A DNA stretch of 47,118 nt from Pseudomonas sp. GM79 (GCF_000282495.1 NZ_AKJE01000061.1:1-47118); one strand, 5' to 3'. Shown: positions 15,409-24,166, counted from the first letter of the stretch. Numbers and translations are program-made. The notes: a model not told the origin generated them from the letters alone.

Positions 15409-16665
15409 TTAATAGTCGATAGGGTCGCGAATGATCGGGCAGGTCATGCAGTGGCCGCCGCCACGCCCGCGACCGAGTTCGCCGGCGGTGATGGTGATGA
15501 CCTCCACACCGGCCTTGCGCAGCAGGGTGTTGGTGTAGGTGTTGCGGTCATAACCGATCACCACGCCCGGCTCCACGGCCACCACGTTGTTGCCGTCGTC
15601 CCATTGCTCACGTTCGGCGGCGAAGGCGTTGCCGCCGGTTTCCACCACGCGCAGCGCTTTGAGGTTGAGGGCCTTGGCCACGGTGTCGAGGAAGCTGGTT
15701 TCTTCGCGGCGAACGTCGACGCCGCCCGGCTTGCTTTCGTCGGGGCGCACGCTGAAGGCGACGATCTGGCTCACCACTTCCGGGAAAATGGTCACAAGAT
15801 CGCGGTCGCAGAAGCTGAACACGGTGTCCAGGTGCATCGCGGCGCGGGACTTCGGCAGGCCGGCGACGATCACCCGCTCGACGGCTTTGTTCTTGAACAG
15901 ATTGACCGCCAATTGGCCGATGGCCTGGCGGGACGAACGCTCGCCCATGCCGATCAACACCACGCCGTTGCCGATCGGCATCACGTCGCCGCCCTCAAGG
16001 GTCGCGCTGCCATGGTCCTGATCCGGGTCGCCGTACCAGATCTGGAAGTCGGCGTTGGTGAACTGCGGGTGGAATTTGTAGATAGCCGTGGTCAGCAGGG
16101 TTTCCTGACGGCGCGCCGGCCAGTACATTGGGTTGAGCGTCACGCCGCCGTAGATCCAGCAGGTGGTGTCGCGGGTGAACTGGGTGTTGGGCAGCGGCGG
16201 CAGAATGAAGCTGGAGTGACCGAGAAATTCGCGGAACATCTGGATGGTCTTGCCGCCGAAGCTGTCCGGCAGGTCATCGGCGGAGACGCCGCCAATCAGG
16301 AACTCGGCAATCTTGCGCGGCTCCAGGCTGCGCAGCCAGGATGCGGTTTCATTGACCAGACCCAAGCCCACCGAATTGGCGGTGATCTTGCGCTCCAGGA
16401 TCCAGTCCAGCGCTTCAGGAATCGCAACGATGTCGGTCAACAGGTTGTGCATTTCCAGCACGTCGACGTTGCGCTCGCGCATTTTGGTGACGAAGTCGAA
16501 ATGGTCACGCTTGGCTTGAGCCACCCACAGCACATCGTCGAAAAGCAGTTCATCGCAGTTGTTCGGGGTCAGCCGCTGGTGGGCCAGGCCGGGGGAGCAA
16601 ACCATGACTTTACGCAGTTTGCCGGCTTCGGAATGGACGCCGTACTTAACTTTTTCGGTGGTCAT
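15409..16665 (-). CDS. arcA: Arginine deiminase ArcA
   Basis: Hydrolyses L-arginine to citrulline and ammonia, the first step of the pathway. The protein has 418 residues, the family's usual length. The nucleophile is C406 in GRGRGGGHCMTCPIIRD. Other markers are YGVHSEAGKLRKVMVCSPG at the N terminus, LPNTQFTRDTTCWI, and the histidine region LEGGDVMPIGNGVVLIGMGER. GGAGGATC precedes the ATG, 35 bp after arcD. Confidence 0.97.
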   Translation of the reverse strand: MTTEKVKYGVHSEAGKLRKVMVCSPGLAHQRLTPNNCDELLFDDVLWVAQAKRDHFDFVTKMRERNVDVLEMHNLLTDIVAIPEALDWILERKITANSVGLGLVNETASWLRSLEPRKIAEFLIGGVSADDLPDSFGGKTIQMFREFLGHSSFILPPLPNTQFTRDTTCWIYGGVTLNPMYWPARRQETLLTTAIYKFHPQFTNADFQIWYGDPDQDHGSATLEGGDVMPIGNGVVLIGMGERSSRQAIGQLAVNLFKNKAVERVIVAGLPKSRAAMHLDTVFSFCDRDLVTIFPEVVSQIVAFSVRPDESKPGGVDVRREETSFLDTVAKALNLKALRVVETGGNAFAAEREQWDDGNNVVAVEPGVVIGYDRNTYTNTLLRKAGVEVITITAGELGRGRGGGHCMTCPIIRDPIDY

Positions 16666-16700
16666 TACAGTGATCCTCCAGATGACAAATGGGTCAGGTG

Positions 16701-18128
16701 TTACAGAGTCAGGAAGCCGTCATACAGCCCGTAAGCCGCCACCAGGGCGCCCACGACTACGGCGGCGAAAATCAGCTTCTCGACGTTGGTGAAAACCGGT
16801 TTGTTGACTTCAAGCTTGGCTTTGGCGAACAGGATCGCGCCGGGCGCATAGAGCAGGGCGGAGAGCAGCAGGTATTTGACGCCGCCGGCATAGATCAGCC
16901 AGACCGCGTAGATCAACGCGATGGCGCCGATGAACAGGTCTTTCCTGCGCTCGGCCGCAGCGTTTTCATAACTCTCGCCGCGCACCGCCAACAGCAGCGC
17001 GTACGCCGCCGACCACAGGTACGGCACCAGAATCATCGACGTGGCGAGGTAGATCAGCGACAGGTAAGTGCTGGCCGAGAACAGCGTGATGATCAGGAAC
17101 AGCTGGACCATGGCGTTGGTCAGCCACAGCGCATTGACCGGCACATGGTTGGCGTTTTCGCGGCGCAAAAAGGCCGGCATGGTGTGGTCCTTGGCGGCGG
17201 CGAACATGATCTCCGCACACAGCAACACCCACGACAGCAGCGCACCGAGCAACGAGATGATCAGGCCGACGCTGATCAGCACCGCGCCCCAATGACCGAC
17301 CACGTGTTCCAGCACCGCGGCCATGGACGGGTTCTGCAGTTTGGCCAGTTCCGGTTGGGTCATGATGCCCAGCGACAGCACGTTCACCAGCACCAGGAAC
17401 AGCAGTACGGTGATGAAACCGATGACGGTGGCTTTACCCACGTCGCTGCGTTTTTCCGCACGGGCCGAGAAGATGCTCGCGCCTTCGATGCCGATGAACA
17501 CCCAGACGGTGACCAGCATCATCTTGCGCACCTGGTTCATCACGCTGCCCAGGTCCGGGTTTTTCAGACCCCAGATGTCGGCGGTGAAGATCTCCAGCTT
17601 GAAGGCGAAAATCGCGATCAGGACAAACAGCAGCAGCGGCACGATTTTGGCGACGGTGGTCACCAGGTTGATGAACGCTGCTTCCTTGATTCCGCGCAAT
17701 ACCAGGAAATGCACCCCCCAGAGCAGCAGCGACGCACCGATCACAGCCGCAACGGTATTGCCCTCGCCAAAAACGGGAAAGAAGTAGCCGAGGGTACTGA
17801 ACAACAGAACGAAGTAACCAACGTTACCCAGCCAGGCACTGATCCAGTAACCCCAAGCGGACGAGAAACCCATGTAATCCCCGAAACCGGCCTTGGCGTA
17901 GGCGTAAACACCGCCGTCAAGATCTGGCTTGCGATTGGCCAGGGTCTGGAACACGAAGGCCAGGGTCAACATGCCGACTGCGGTGATTGCCCAACCGATA
18001 AGAACGGCGCCGACGTCGGCACTGGCGGCCATGTTCTGGGGCAGCGAGAAAATCCCGCCACCGATCATCGAGCCGACCACCAGCGCAACCAGGGCGCCAA
18101 GTTTCAGTTTTCCGGGGGATTCAGACAT
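16701..18128 (-). CDS. arcD: Arginine/ornithine antiporter ArcD
   Basis: Inner-membrane APC-superfamily exchanger that imports arginine in exchange for ornithine. The protein has 475 residues with about 12-13 hydrophobic segments. The first membrane segment has VVGSMIGGGIFSLPQNMAAS, the substrate-site signature of the family. Markers include GVYAYAKAGFGDYMGFSSAW and WVFIGIEGASIFSARAEKR. It is the first gene of arcDABC, with an Anr/FNR-like box centred 68 bp upstream of the ATG, which fits anaerobic induction. GGAG lies close to the ATG. A near-identical paralogue is encoded divergently at 18575. Confidence 0.95.
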   Translation of the reverse strand: MSESPGKLKLGALVALVVGSMIGGGIFSLPQNMAASADVGAVLIGWAITAVGMLTLAFVFQTLANRKPDLDGGVYAYAKAGFGDYMGFSSAWGYWISAWLGNVGYFVLLFSTLGYFFPVFGEGNTVAAVIGASLLLWGVHFLVLRGIKEAAFINLVTTVAKIVPLLLFVLIAIFAFKLEIFTADIWGLKNPDLGSVMNQVRKMMLVTVWVFIGIEGASIFSARAEKRSDVGKATVIGFITVLLFLVLVNVLSLGIMTQPELAKLQNPSMAAVLEHVVGHWGAVLISVGLIISLLGALLSWVLLCAEIMFAAAKDHTMPAFLRRENANHVPVNALWLTNAMVQLFLIITLFSASTYLSLIYLATSMILVPYLWSAAYALLLAVRGESYENAAAERRKDLFIGAIALIYAVWLIYAGGVKYLLLSALLYAPGAILFAKAKLEVNKPVFTNVEKLIFAAVVVGALVAAYGLYDGFLTL

Positions 18129-18574
18129 GCATGACTCCAGTGCAGGAGAAAGAGAGAAAACAGATTAATTTCGTTTGCTTTTCAATCATCTGATTTGGAT
18201 CAATGCATGATCACATTCCATTGTTAATTAATGATTTATGTCGTTTTTATAGGCGTAAGGTTATTGCCGTAAGAGCTCTTTTCCAGAGGCCTCGGCTGAC
18301 GGTTGGAGGAATAAAGCGCATCGATTGAAGTTTAGACGCTAGTTTGTTTTTATGTTTTGGCAAGTGATGAGTTTTGATTTTGGAGTGATATGGATTTATT
18401 CGAACATACAGACAAAACTGCGATTTCCAGTCAGCGCGTTAGCGTGATCAGCTATAAGTAAAAGACAGAGATTAGCGTTAATTGATAAACGTTATTACGC
18501 TTTATCTATTTAGTTGAAACCCACAATGTGACGGTCTCGCGGTGATAGTCGCGGCGGGAAATGGAGGCGCAGGA
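18129..18574. other. Divergent control region between the two arcD genes
   Basis: A 446-bp A/T-rich region with no coding frame worth reporting. The arcD side has the Anr-like box and a TTAATCT-like -10. On the other side, TTGATA (18482-18487) and TATCTA (18503-18508) form a weak possible promoter with a short 15-bp spacer. No second Anr box is seen near arcD2. Confidence 0.5.
18190..18203 (-). promoter_or_regulatory. Anr/FNR-type box of the arc operon
   Basis: On the minus strand TTGATCCAAATCAG matches TTGAT-N4-ATCAA in 9 of 10 positions. It lies about 60-75 bp upstream of the arcD ATG. Anr activation of arcDABC under low oxygen is established in P. aeruginosa. Confidence 0.75.
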
Positions 18575-20002
18575 ATGCCGCAACCGACGCAAAAGCTTCG
18601 CCTGGGTGCGCTGATCGCTTTGGTGGTGGGATCGATGATTGGCGGCGGGATTTTTTCCTTGCCGCAAAACATGGCGGCACGTGCCGATGCCGGGGCGATA
18701 TTGATTGGTTGGGCGATTACTGCTGTTGGCATGCTGACCCTGGCTTTCGTCTTTCAGACCCTGGCCAATCGCAAGCCGGAACTGGACTCCGGGGTGTATG
18801 CCTACGCCAAGGCTGGTTTCGGCGATTACATGGGTTTCTCGTCGGCCTGGGGATACTGGATCAGTGCCTGGCTGGGCAACGTCGGTTATTTCGTCTTGCT
18901 GTTCAGCACCCTCGGTTATTTCTTTCCGGCCTTTGGCCAGGGCAACACACCCATCGCCATCGGCTGCGCGTCGGTGCTGCTGTGGGCGGTGCATTTTCTG
19001 GTGCTGCGCGGAATCAAGGAAGCGGCGTTCATCAATCAACTGACCACGGTGGCCAAGATCGTGCCGCTGATCATGTTCATCGTCATTGCCGCCGTGGCCT
19101 TCAAGGCAGACATCTTCACCCGAGACATCTGGGGTCGCAGCAACCCGAATTTCGGCGGCGTGATGGACCAGGTGCGCAACATGATGCTGGTCACCGTGTT
19201 CGTCTTCATCGGCATCGAAGGCGCCAGCGTATATTCGGCGAGGGCGCAGAAACGTTCGGACGTGGGCCGGGCGACGGTCATCGGTTTTATCGGTGTGTTG
19301 GCGCTGCTGGTGCTGGTGAACCTGTTGTCGCTCGGCATCATGAGCCAACCGGAATTGGCCACCTTGCAGAACCCGTCGCTGGCGGCAGTGCTGGAACATA
19401 TCGTCGGCCCTTGGGGCGCGCTGTTGATCAGCATCGGCCTGGCTATTTCGCTATTGGGAGCGTTGCTGTCCTGGGCGCTGCTGTGCGCCGAAATCCTTTT
19501 CGCCACCGCTAAAGACAAGACGATGCCAGCCTTCCTGAAAAAAGAGAACGCCAACCATGTGCCGGTCAACGCACTGTGGCTGACCAACGTGATGATCCAG
19601 ATTTTTCTGCTGATCACGCTGTTTTCCGCCGGTACTTACACCAGCCTGATCTACCTCGCCTCATCGATGATTCTGGTGCCGTATCTGTGGTCGGCGGCGT
19701 ATGCGGTGTTGTTGAGCGGGCGAGGGGAAACCTATGAGCATGCTTCGGCCGAGCGCACGAAAGACTTGCTGATCGGTGGCATTGCCCTGTGTTATGCGGT
19801 TTGGTTGTTGTATGCCGGTGGCGTGAAATACCTGCTGCTCTCGGCGTTGTTGTATGCCCCGGGGGTGATTTTGTTTGCCCAGGCCAAGCGGGAGCAGGGC
19901 AAACCGCTGTTTACGTTGATGGAGAAAGGCATTTTCAGCTGTGTGGTTGCCGGGGCGGGGTTGGCGGCCTATGGGTTGTACAGCGGATTGTTGTCTTTGT
20001 GA
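18575..20002 (+). CDS. Second arginine/ornithine antiporter (ArcD paralogue)
   Basis: A 475-residue APC-type antiporter, the same length as ArcD and similar along its whole length (about 80 percent identical by eye). It shares VVGSMIGGGIFSLPQNMAA, GVYAYAKAGFGDYMGFSSAW and NANHVPVNALWLTN. The frame is open from a GTG at 18542. I chose the ATG because GGAGGCGCAGGA lies just upstream and the result aligns with ArcD from residue 1. It is transcribed away from the arc operon and overlaps the DNA glycosylase gene by 4 bp. Differences cluster in the N-terminal tail and the last helices. It may exchange arginine/ornithine under other conditions or prefer another basic amino acid. Confidence 0.9.
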   Translation: MPQPTQKLRLGALIALVVGSMIGGGIFSLPQNMAARADAGAILIGWAITAVGMLTLAFVFQTLANRKPELDSGVYAYAKAGFGDYMGFSSAWGYWISAWLGNVGYFVLLFSTLGYFFPAFGQGNTPIAIGCASVLLWAVHFLVLRGIKEAAFINQLTTVAKIVPLIMFIVIAAVAFKADIFTRDIWGRSNPNFGGVMDQVRNMMLVTVFVFIGIEGASVYSARAQKRSDVGRATVIGFIGVLALLVLVNLLSLGIMSQPELATLQNPSLAAVLEHIVGPWGALLISIGLAISLLGALLSWALLCAEILFATAKDKTMPAFLKKENANHVPVNALWLTNVMIQIFLLITLFSAGTYTSLIYLASSMILVPYLWSAAYAVLLSGRGETYEHASAERTKDLLIGGIALCYAVWLLYAGGVKYLLLSALLYAPGVILFAQAKREQGKPLFTLMEKGIFSCVVAGAGLAAYGLYSGLLSL

Positions 20003-20862
20003 GGTTATTGCTGGCGTATCAACCGCCTTATGACTGGTCGGCGATGCTGGATTTTTTGTCGGCGCGGGCGGTGGTCGGGATGGAAACCGTGGTCGATGGG
20101 GTGTACTCGCGCAGCATTGCGTTGAACGGTGTTCACGGTGTGATTTCGGTCAGGCCAGGGGCGGGCGATGTGCTGGAAGTAACGCTGGATTTTCCTGATT
20201 CAGCAGCAGTACCGGAGATTGTCGCGCGGCTGCGGCGGATGTTTGATCTGGACGCAGATTTGCCAGCCATTCATCGACAACTGGTGGTTGATCCGTTGAT
20301 GGCGCGCTTGATTGCCGCGCGCCCTGGGCTGCGAGTACCCGGGGCTTGGGATGGGCTGGAATTGGCCATTCGTGCGGTGTTGGGACAACAGATTACCGTG
20401 GTCGCGGCGATCAAGTTGGCCGGGAAACTGGTGGTGCAATATGGACAGCCATTGCAGTCGCCGAGGCCGGGGTTGAGTCATGTGTTTCCTGATGCTGCCA
20501 CGTTGGCAGCAGCGGATCTGGCAATGTTGGGAATGCCGAAAAGTCGCGGTCGGACCTTGTCCGGCGTGGCTCAGGCGTTGCTGGATGATCCCCGGTTGTT
20601 TGAACCGGAACGGCCAGGTGGTGTGGCGCGGTTGCTGGCGTTGCACGGGATTGGTGACTGGACGGCGCAATACATTGCCTTGCGGCAATTGCGGCAGATG
20701 GATGCATTTCCGAGTGGGGATGTGGGGTTGATCAACTCGCTGGCGGCGCTGGAAGGTGGGGCGGTGACGGCTCGGGAGTTGTGGGTGAGGGCCGAGGCTT
20801 GGCGGCCCTTTCGAGGGTATGCGGCGCAGGTGCTTTGGACATCGCTGAGCCGGCCGGATTGA
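19999..20862 (+). CDS. DNA-3-methyladenine glycosylase II, AlkA type
   Basis: Base-excision repair enzyme that removes alkylated purines. The frame gives 287 residues. The N-terminal domain begins YQPPYDWSAMLDFLSARAV and the helix-hairpin-helix is LHGIGDWTAQYIALR. The catalytic aspartate lies in FPSGDVGL. The RAVLGQQITVVAA segment is the conserved HhH-GPD entry helix. The start is uncertain. An ATG at 20044 would cut off the conserved PPYDW segment, while a GTG at 19999 overlaps the arcD2 stop as GTGA, suggesting coupling. A TTG at 20008 is another choice. The Ada-like N-terminal domain found in some homologues is absent. Confidence 0.85.
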   Translation: MRLLLAYQPPYDWSAMLDFLSARAVVGMETVVDGVYSRSIALNGVHGVISVRPGAGDVLEVTLDFPDSAAVPEIVARLRRMFDLDADLPAIHRQLVVDPLMARLIAARPGLRVPGAWDGLELAIRAVLGQQITVVAAIKLAGKLVVQYGQPLQSPRPGLSHVFPDAATLAAADLAMLGMPKSRGRTLSGVAQALLDDPRLFEPERPGGVARLLALHGIGDWTAQYIALRQLRQMDAFPSGDVGLINSLAALEGGAVTARELWVRAEAWRPFRGYAAQVLWTSLSRPD

Positions 20863-20897
20863 GCTGAGCTGAGATGTGTAGTGAACCTACGGGCCCC

Positions 20898-20979
20898 TTC
20901 GCGAGCAAGCCCGCTCCCACATGTGATCGCATTCCTCCAGGGAAACCCGGTCAACTGTGGGAGCGGGCTTGCTCGCGAA
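20898..20979. repeat. Tail-to-tail REP pair (82 bp)
   Basis: Two REP copies of the common type in reversed order (complement first, then forward), separated by 36 bp, between the convergent glycosylase and CoA-transferase genes. The order differs from the 88-bp REPINs. Confidence 0.9.
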
Positions 20980-20992
20980 TGGACCCGAACAG

Positions 20993-22324
20993 TCACCACC
21001 ACTGCGCGCGATGGGAACCCAATTCCCCGGCTGGCAGCGCCCACTGCAGCGGTGTCCCGGTGATTTTCAGCGGAACCTTCAACCGATGCGCCGGCCCCCA
21101 AGGCGTCTGTTCAACCAACATCCCTTGATCGCTTTGATCCTCCGCCCGCAACGCCTCATCGGTCCCCGCACCATGTTCAATCAGCAACCTGGCGGTCCGC
21201 GCCAACGACAACCTGGCCGACCCGCCACGTCCCAATAACGTGATCGCCGCAGCCGCCATCAAATACCCGGTGGCATGATCAAGCGCCTGCACCGGCAGCG
21301 GTGTCGGCTGGTTCGCTTTCTTCCACTGCATCCCCGCTTCGGCAATCCCGCTGCTCATCTGTACCAAACTGTCGAACCCTCGACGGTTCTGCCATGGGCC
21401 GCTCCAGCCATAGGCGTTGAGGCACACATCAATCAGGCCCGGCGCCAGTTTTTGCCGCACGGCTACGCCATAACCCAACTTTTCCAATGCATCGGCGCGG
21501 TAGCCGTGGAGCAGGATATCGGCGTCCTTGAGCAGGCATTCGAACGTCATGCGATCAGTCTTGTCGTGCAGGTTCAGGCGCGCACAGCGTTTGCCCAAAG
21601 TGACTTCCGGCACCACGCCCGGTTCGTTCCAGGTCGGTGGGTCGATGCGCAAAACATCGGCACCGAGGCCAGCGAGAAAACGGCTGGCGATGGGGCCGGC
21701 CAACACGCGGGTCAAATCCAGCACCTTGATGCCCGCCAGTGGTTGCGCCACCGAACCCCGCCACGGCTTTGCATTTTCGCCGCTGTCGGCGCTGAACTGA
21801 ATCAACGGCTCGGCATTCACCGCCACACCTTGGGGGTGCGCTTGCCATTGCGCCCAGCTGCGCATTTCGGCCGCACAACCACCGGCATCGACTACGGCCT
21901 GTTCCAGATCACTTTTCACCCATTGCGCAACCTTGCTCGCCATCGCGACGCGGTCGACACAGGCGCCGAGCACGCTTTCAGCGGCGGCACGATGATGAGG
22001 TGCGTTGGTATGCAGGCGGATCCAGCCGTCCTTGGTCGCATAGTCGCCGGCGACCGGATCCCACAACGGTGGAACGCTCCAGCCCACGGGGCGGATCGAC
22101 GTCGCGAGCCAGAACGACGCCAGGCGGCGGTCGACTTCAAGGGTAGGCAAACGGCCGGTGTGTTGTTGCAGCCATTCACTGACAGCCTGACCGGCAGCGG
22201 CAATGCTTGCGCAGGCAAGGTCGGTGACGGCAAACGCCGAGGGCAGGGCGCCGCTCGAGGTGAACGGGATGGGTGTGTGGGGCAAGCCGAGTGCGGCTTG
22301 AATGGACGTGAGTAAATCAGTCAT
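20993..22324 (-). CDS. CaiB/BaiF family CoA transferase
   Basis: A 443-residue protein of the family III CoA transferases, which move CoA between carboxylic acids. The typical CaiB start GIKVLDLTRVLAGPIASRFLAGLGADVLRID appears only near residue 200, after an N-terminal region of about 195 residues. That region contains PPLWDPVAGDYATKDGWIRLHT, itself like the C-terminal half of a CaiB domain. A catalytic aspartate candidate is D349 in PVQALDHATGYLMAA. The layout resembles a circularly arranged or partly duplicated CaiB protein. The substrate is unknown. GGAGGG precedes the ATG. It has no co-oriented partner close by except mgsA and gap, which are separated by gaps. Confidence 0.82.
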   Translation of the reverse strand: MTDLLTSIQAALGLPHTPIPFTSSGALPSAFAVTDLACASIAAAGQAVSEWLQQHTGRLPTLEVDRRLASFWLATSIRPVGWSVPPLWDPVAGDYATKDGWIRLHTNAPHHRAAAESVLGACVDRVAMASKVAQWVKSDLEQAVVDAGGCAAEMRSWAQWQAHPQGVAVNAEPLIQFSADSGENAKPWRGSVAQPLAGIKVLDLTRVLAGPIASRFLAGLGADVLRIDPPTWNEPGVVPEVTLGKRCARLNLHDKTDRMTFECLLKDADILLHGYRADALEKLGYGVAVRQKLAPGLIDVCLNAYGWSGPWQNRRGFDSLVQMSSGIAEAGMQWKKANQPTPLPVQALDHATGYLMAAAAITLLGRGGSARLSLARTARLLIEHGAGTDEALRAEDQSDQGMLVEQTPWGPAHRLKVPLKITGTPLQWALPAGELGSHRAQWW

Positions 22325-22414
22325 CGAAGGCCCTCCGGAGCGAGAGCCCGAGCATAGATCAAAATACCGCTCGATTAGATGAAAACGCCGGTTGCCGGCC
22401 GAATACCCAACCCT

Positions 22415-22440
22415 GTGGGAGCTGGCTTGCCTGCCCCCAC
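22415..22440. repeat. Degenerate REP remnant
   Basis: GTGGGAGCTGGCTTGCCTGC runs directly into CCCCAC. It looks like a REPIN of another subtype that lost its centre, leaving a small GTGGG/CCCAC hairpin upstream of the CoA-transferase gene. Confidence 0.55.
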
Positions 22441-22481
22441 AAGGATTTGTGCTTGTTGCTACGCTCGGTACTGGTCACGCT

Positions 22482-22946
22482 TCATCCACGACCCTGCAGA
22501 TAGGTCGCGTAATCCGGGATGCGGTGTTCGTGAGCCTGATCCATCAACGGGCTGCTGAGCAGGTAATCGGCGCTGCACTCGTTGCAGGCCACCGGGATGT
22601 TCCACACCGCTGCGACTCGCAGCAGCGCCTTGATATCCGGGTCGTGGGGTTGCGGTTCGAACGGGTCCCAGAAGAACACCAGCATGTCGACTCGCTGCTC
22701 GGCGATTCGCGCGCCGAGTTGCTGGTCGCCGCCCAGCGGACCGCTGATCATGCTTTCCACCGGCAGGTCGAGGCGTTGTTGCAACAACAACCCCGTCGTG
22801 CCGGTGGCGACCAGTTCATGCTGTGCGAGTTTGTCTTTCTGCCGCTCGGCCCAATCCAGCAAAAATACTTTGCAGTGATCGTGGGCAACCAGGGCGATAC
22901 GCTTGCGCGCCGCCAAGGTTTTTTGCGTAAAGCTGATACCGATCAT
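22482..22946 (-). CDS. mgsA: Methylglyoxal synthase MgsA
   Basis: Converts dihydroxyacetone phosphate to methylglyoxal and phosphate, a bypass of lower glycolysis when phosphate is short or triose phosphate builds up. It has 154 residues, close to the usual 150 or so. Key segments are ALVAHDHCK, the phosphate-binding ATGTTG, the catalytic region ISGPLGGDQQLGARI and FFWDPFEPQPHDPDIKALLR. I chose the ATG at 22946 because GGGAGAAG precedes it and the family begins there. Upstream in-frame sequence runs through a REP element and into gap on the same strand, so it is not coding. Confidence 0.93.
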   Translation of the reverse strand: MIGISFTQKTLAARKRIALVAHDHCKVFLLDWAERQKDKLAQHELVATGTTGLLLQQRLDLPVESMISGPLGGDQQLGARIAEQRVDMLVFFWDPFEPQPHDPDIKALLRVAAVWNIPVACNECSADYLLSSPLMDQAHEHRIPDYATYLQGRG

Positions 22947-23009
22947 CGCTTGCTTCTCCCAGGCGTAATGCGCCTGCGACGACGCATTTTTCGGCGTTTT
23001 CACATACCT

Positions 23010-23104
23010 GTAGGAGCTGCCGAAGGCTGCGATCTTTTGATCCTGGCGGTTGTAAGGCCGGCAAAAATCAAGATCAAAAGATCGCAGCCTGCGGCAGCTC
23101 CTAC
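23010..23104. repeat. Second REP family, inverted pair (95 bp)
   Basis: GTAGGAGCTGCCGAAGGCTG with the following GATCTTTTGATC is answered by GATCAAAAGATCGCAGCC and GCAGCTCCTAC. The long arms give a stable hairpin between gap and mgsA. The family differs from the GTGGGAGCGGGC type. Confidence 0.9.
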
Positions 23105-23127
23105 GGGGGCCGCGTCGACGTAGCTGT

Positions 23128-24129
23128 TTATTCTGCGTTGCAGAGCGCCAGGCAGTTATCGAGCATGCGGTTGGAGAAGCCCCACTCGTTGTCGTACCAG
23201 GCCAGCACTTTGAGCAGCTTGCCGCTGGACTTGGTGTGGTTGGCGTCGAAAATCGACGACAGCGGGTTGTGGTTGAAGTCGCTGGAAACCAGCGGCAGGG
23301 TGTTGTAGCCGAGAATTTTCGAGTGCTGGCTGGCTTGTTTGAGCATCGCGTTGACTTCATCGGCCGACGCTTCACGCTTGAGCTGCACGGTCAGGTCCAC
23401 CAGCGACACGTTGATCACCGGAACACGCACCGCCATGCCGGTCAGTTTGCCCGCCAGTTCCGGCAGCACCAGGCCGACCGCTTCAGCGGCGCCGGTCTTG
23501 CTCGGGATCATGTTCTGGGTGGCGGAGCGGGCGCGGTACGGGTCGGTGTGATAGACGTCGGTCAGGTTCTGGTCGTTGGTGTAGGCATGGATGGTGGTCA
23601 TCAGACCGCTTTCGATGCCCAGCTCGCGGTGCAGCACCTGGGCCACCGGGGCCAGGCAGTTGGTGGTGCATGAGGCGTTGGAAATGATCTGGTGCGATTG
23701 GCGCAGAATGTCGTGGTTAACCCCATAAACCACGGTGGCGTCGGCGCCTTTGGCCGGGGCCGAGATGATCACTTTGCGCGCGCCGGCCGTAATATGCGCG
23801 GCGGCTTTGGCACGGTCGGTGAACAGACCGGTGCATTCGAACACGACGTCGACCTTTTCCGCGGCCCAAGGCAGTTCGGCCGGGTTGCGAATGGCGCTGA
23901 CCGAAATACGGTCGCCGTTGACGGTCAGGCTTTCCTGATCGTGCTGTACATCGGCATCGAATGTGCCGTGAACGGTGTCGTACTTGAGCAGATGAGCATT
24001 CATCGAGCTGTCGCCCAGGTCGTTGATCGCTACGATCTGCAGATCCTGACGATAGCCTTGGGTATACAGTGCGCGCAGGACATTACGGCCGATACGGCCA
24101 AAACCATTGATTGCAATTCGAAGAGTCAT
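23128..24129 (-). CDS. gap: Glyceraldehyde-3-phosphate dehydrogenase, type I
   Basis: Oxidises glyceraldehyde-3-phosphate to 1,3-bisphosphoglycerate with NAD and phosphate. The protein has 333 residues. The Rossmann start is RIAINGFGRIGRNVLRA, the catalytic cysteine lies in SNASCTTNCLAPV, and the C-terminal WYDNEWGFSNRMLD is conserved. It is divergent from edd, an arrangement known in Pseudomonas, and an exact HexR-type site lies 23 bp upstream of its ATG. It works on the triose from the Entner-Doudoroff split. The Shine-Dalgarno match is weak. Confidence 0.96.
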   Translation of the reverse strand: MTLRIAINGFGRIGRNVLRALYTQGYRQDLQIVAINDLGDSSMNAHLLKYDTVHGTFDADVQHDQESLTVNGDRISVSAIRNPAELPWAAEKVDVVFECTGLFTDRAKAAAHITAGARKVIISAPAKGADATVVYGVNHDILRQSHQIISNASCTTNCLAPVAQVLHRELGIESGLMTTIHAYTNDQNLTDVYHTDPYRARSATQNMIPSKTGAAEAVGLVLPELAGKLTGMAVRVPVINVSLVDLTVQLKREASADEVNAMLKQASQHSKILGYNTLPLVSSDFNHNPLSSIFDANHTKSSGKLLKVLAWYDNEWGFSNRMLDNCLALCNAE

Positions 24130-24151
24130 TTACAGCGCCGCCGTCGTTTTG

Positions 24152-24166
24152 TTGTTGGAATTACAA
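24152..24166. promoter_or_regulatory. HexR operator, gap side
   Basis: TTGTTGGAATTACAA is an exact match to TTGT-N7-ACAA, the site reported for HexR of P. putida, and lies just upstream of gap. Confidence 0.75.

Noticed and set aside
18204..18574. Anr box for the second arcD
   Set aside because: TTGATAAACGTTAT and TGATTTTGGAGTGAT were inspected; neither has both half-sites with the right spacing.
22947..23375. N-terminal extension of MgsA through the REP element
   Set aside because: It would run back into gap and through a palindrome. The ATG at 22946 has a good ribosome site and gives the family length.
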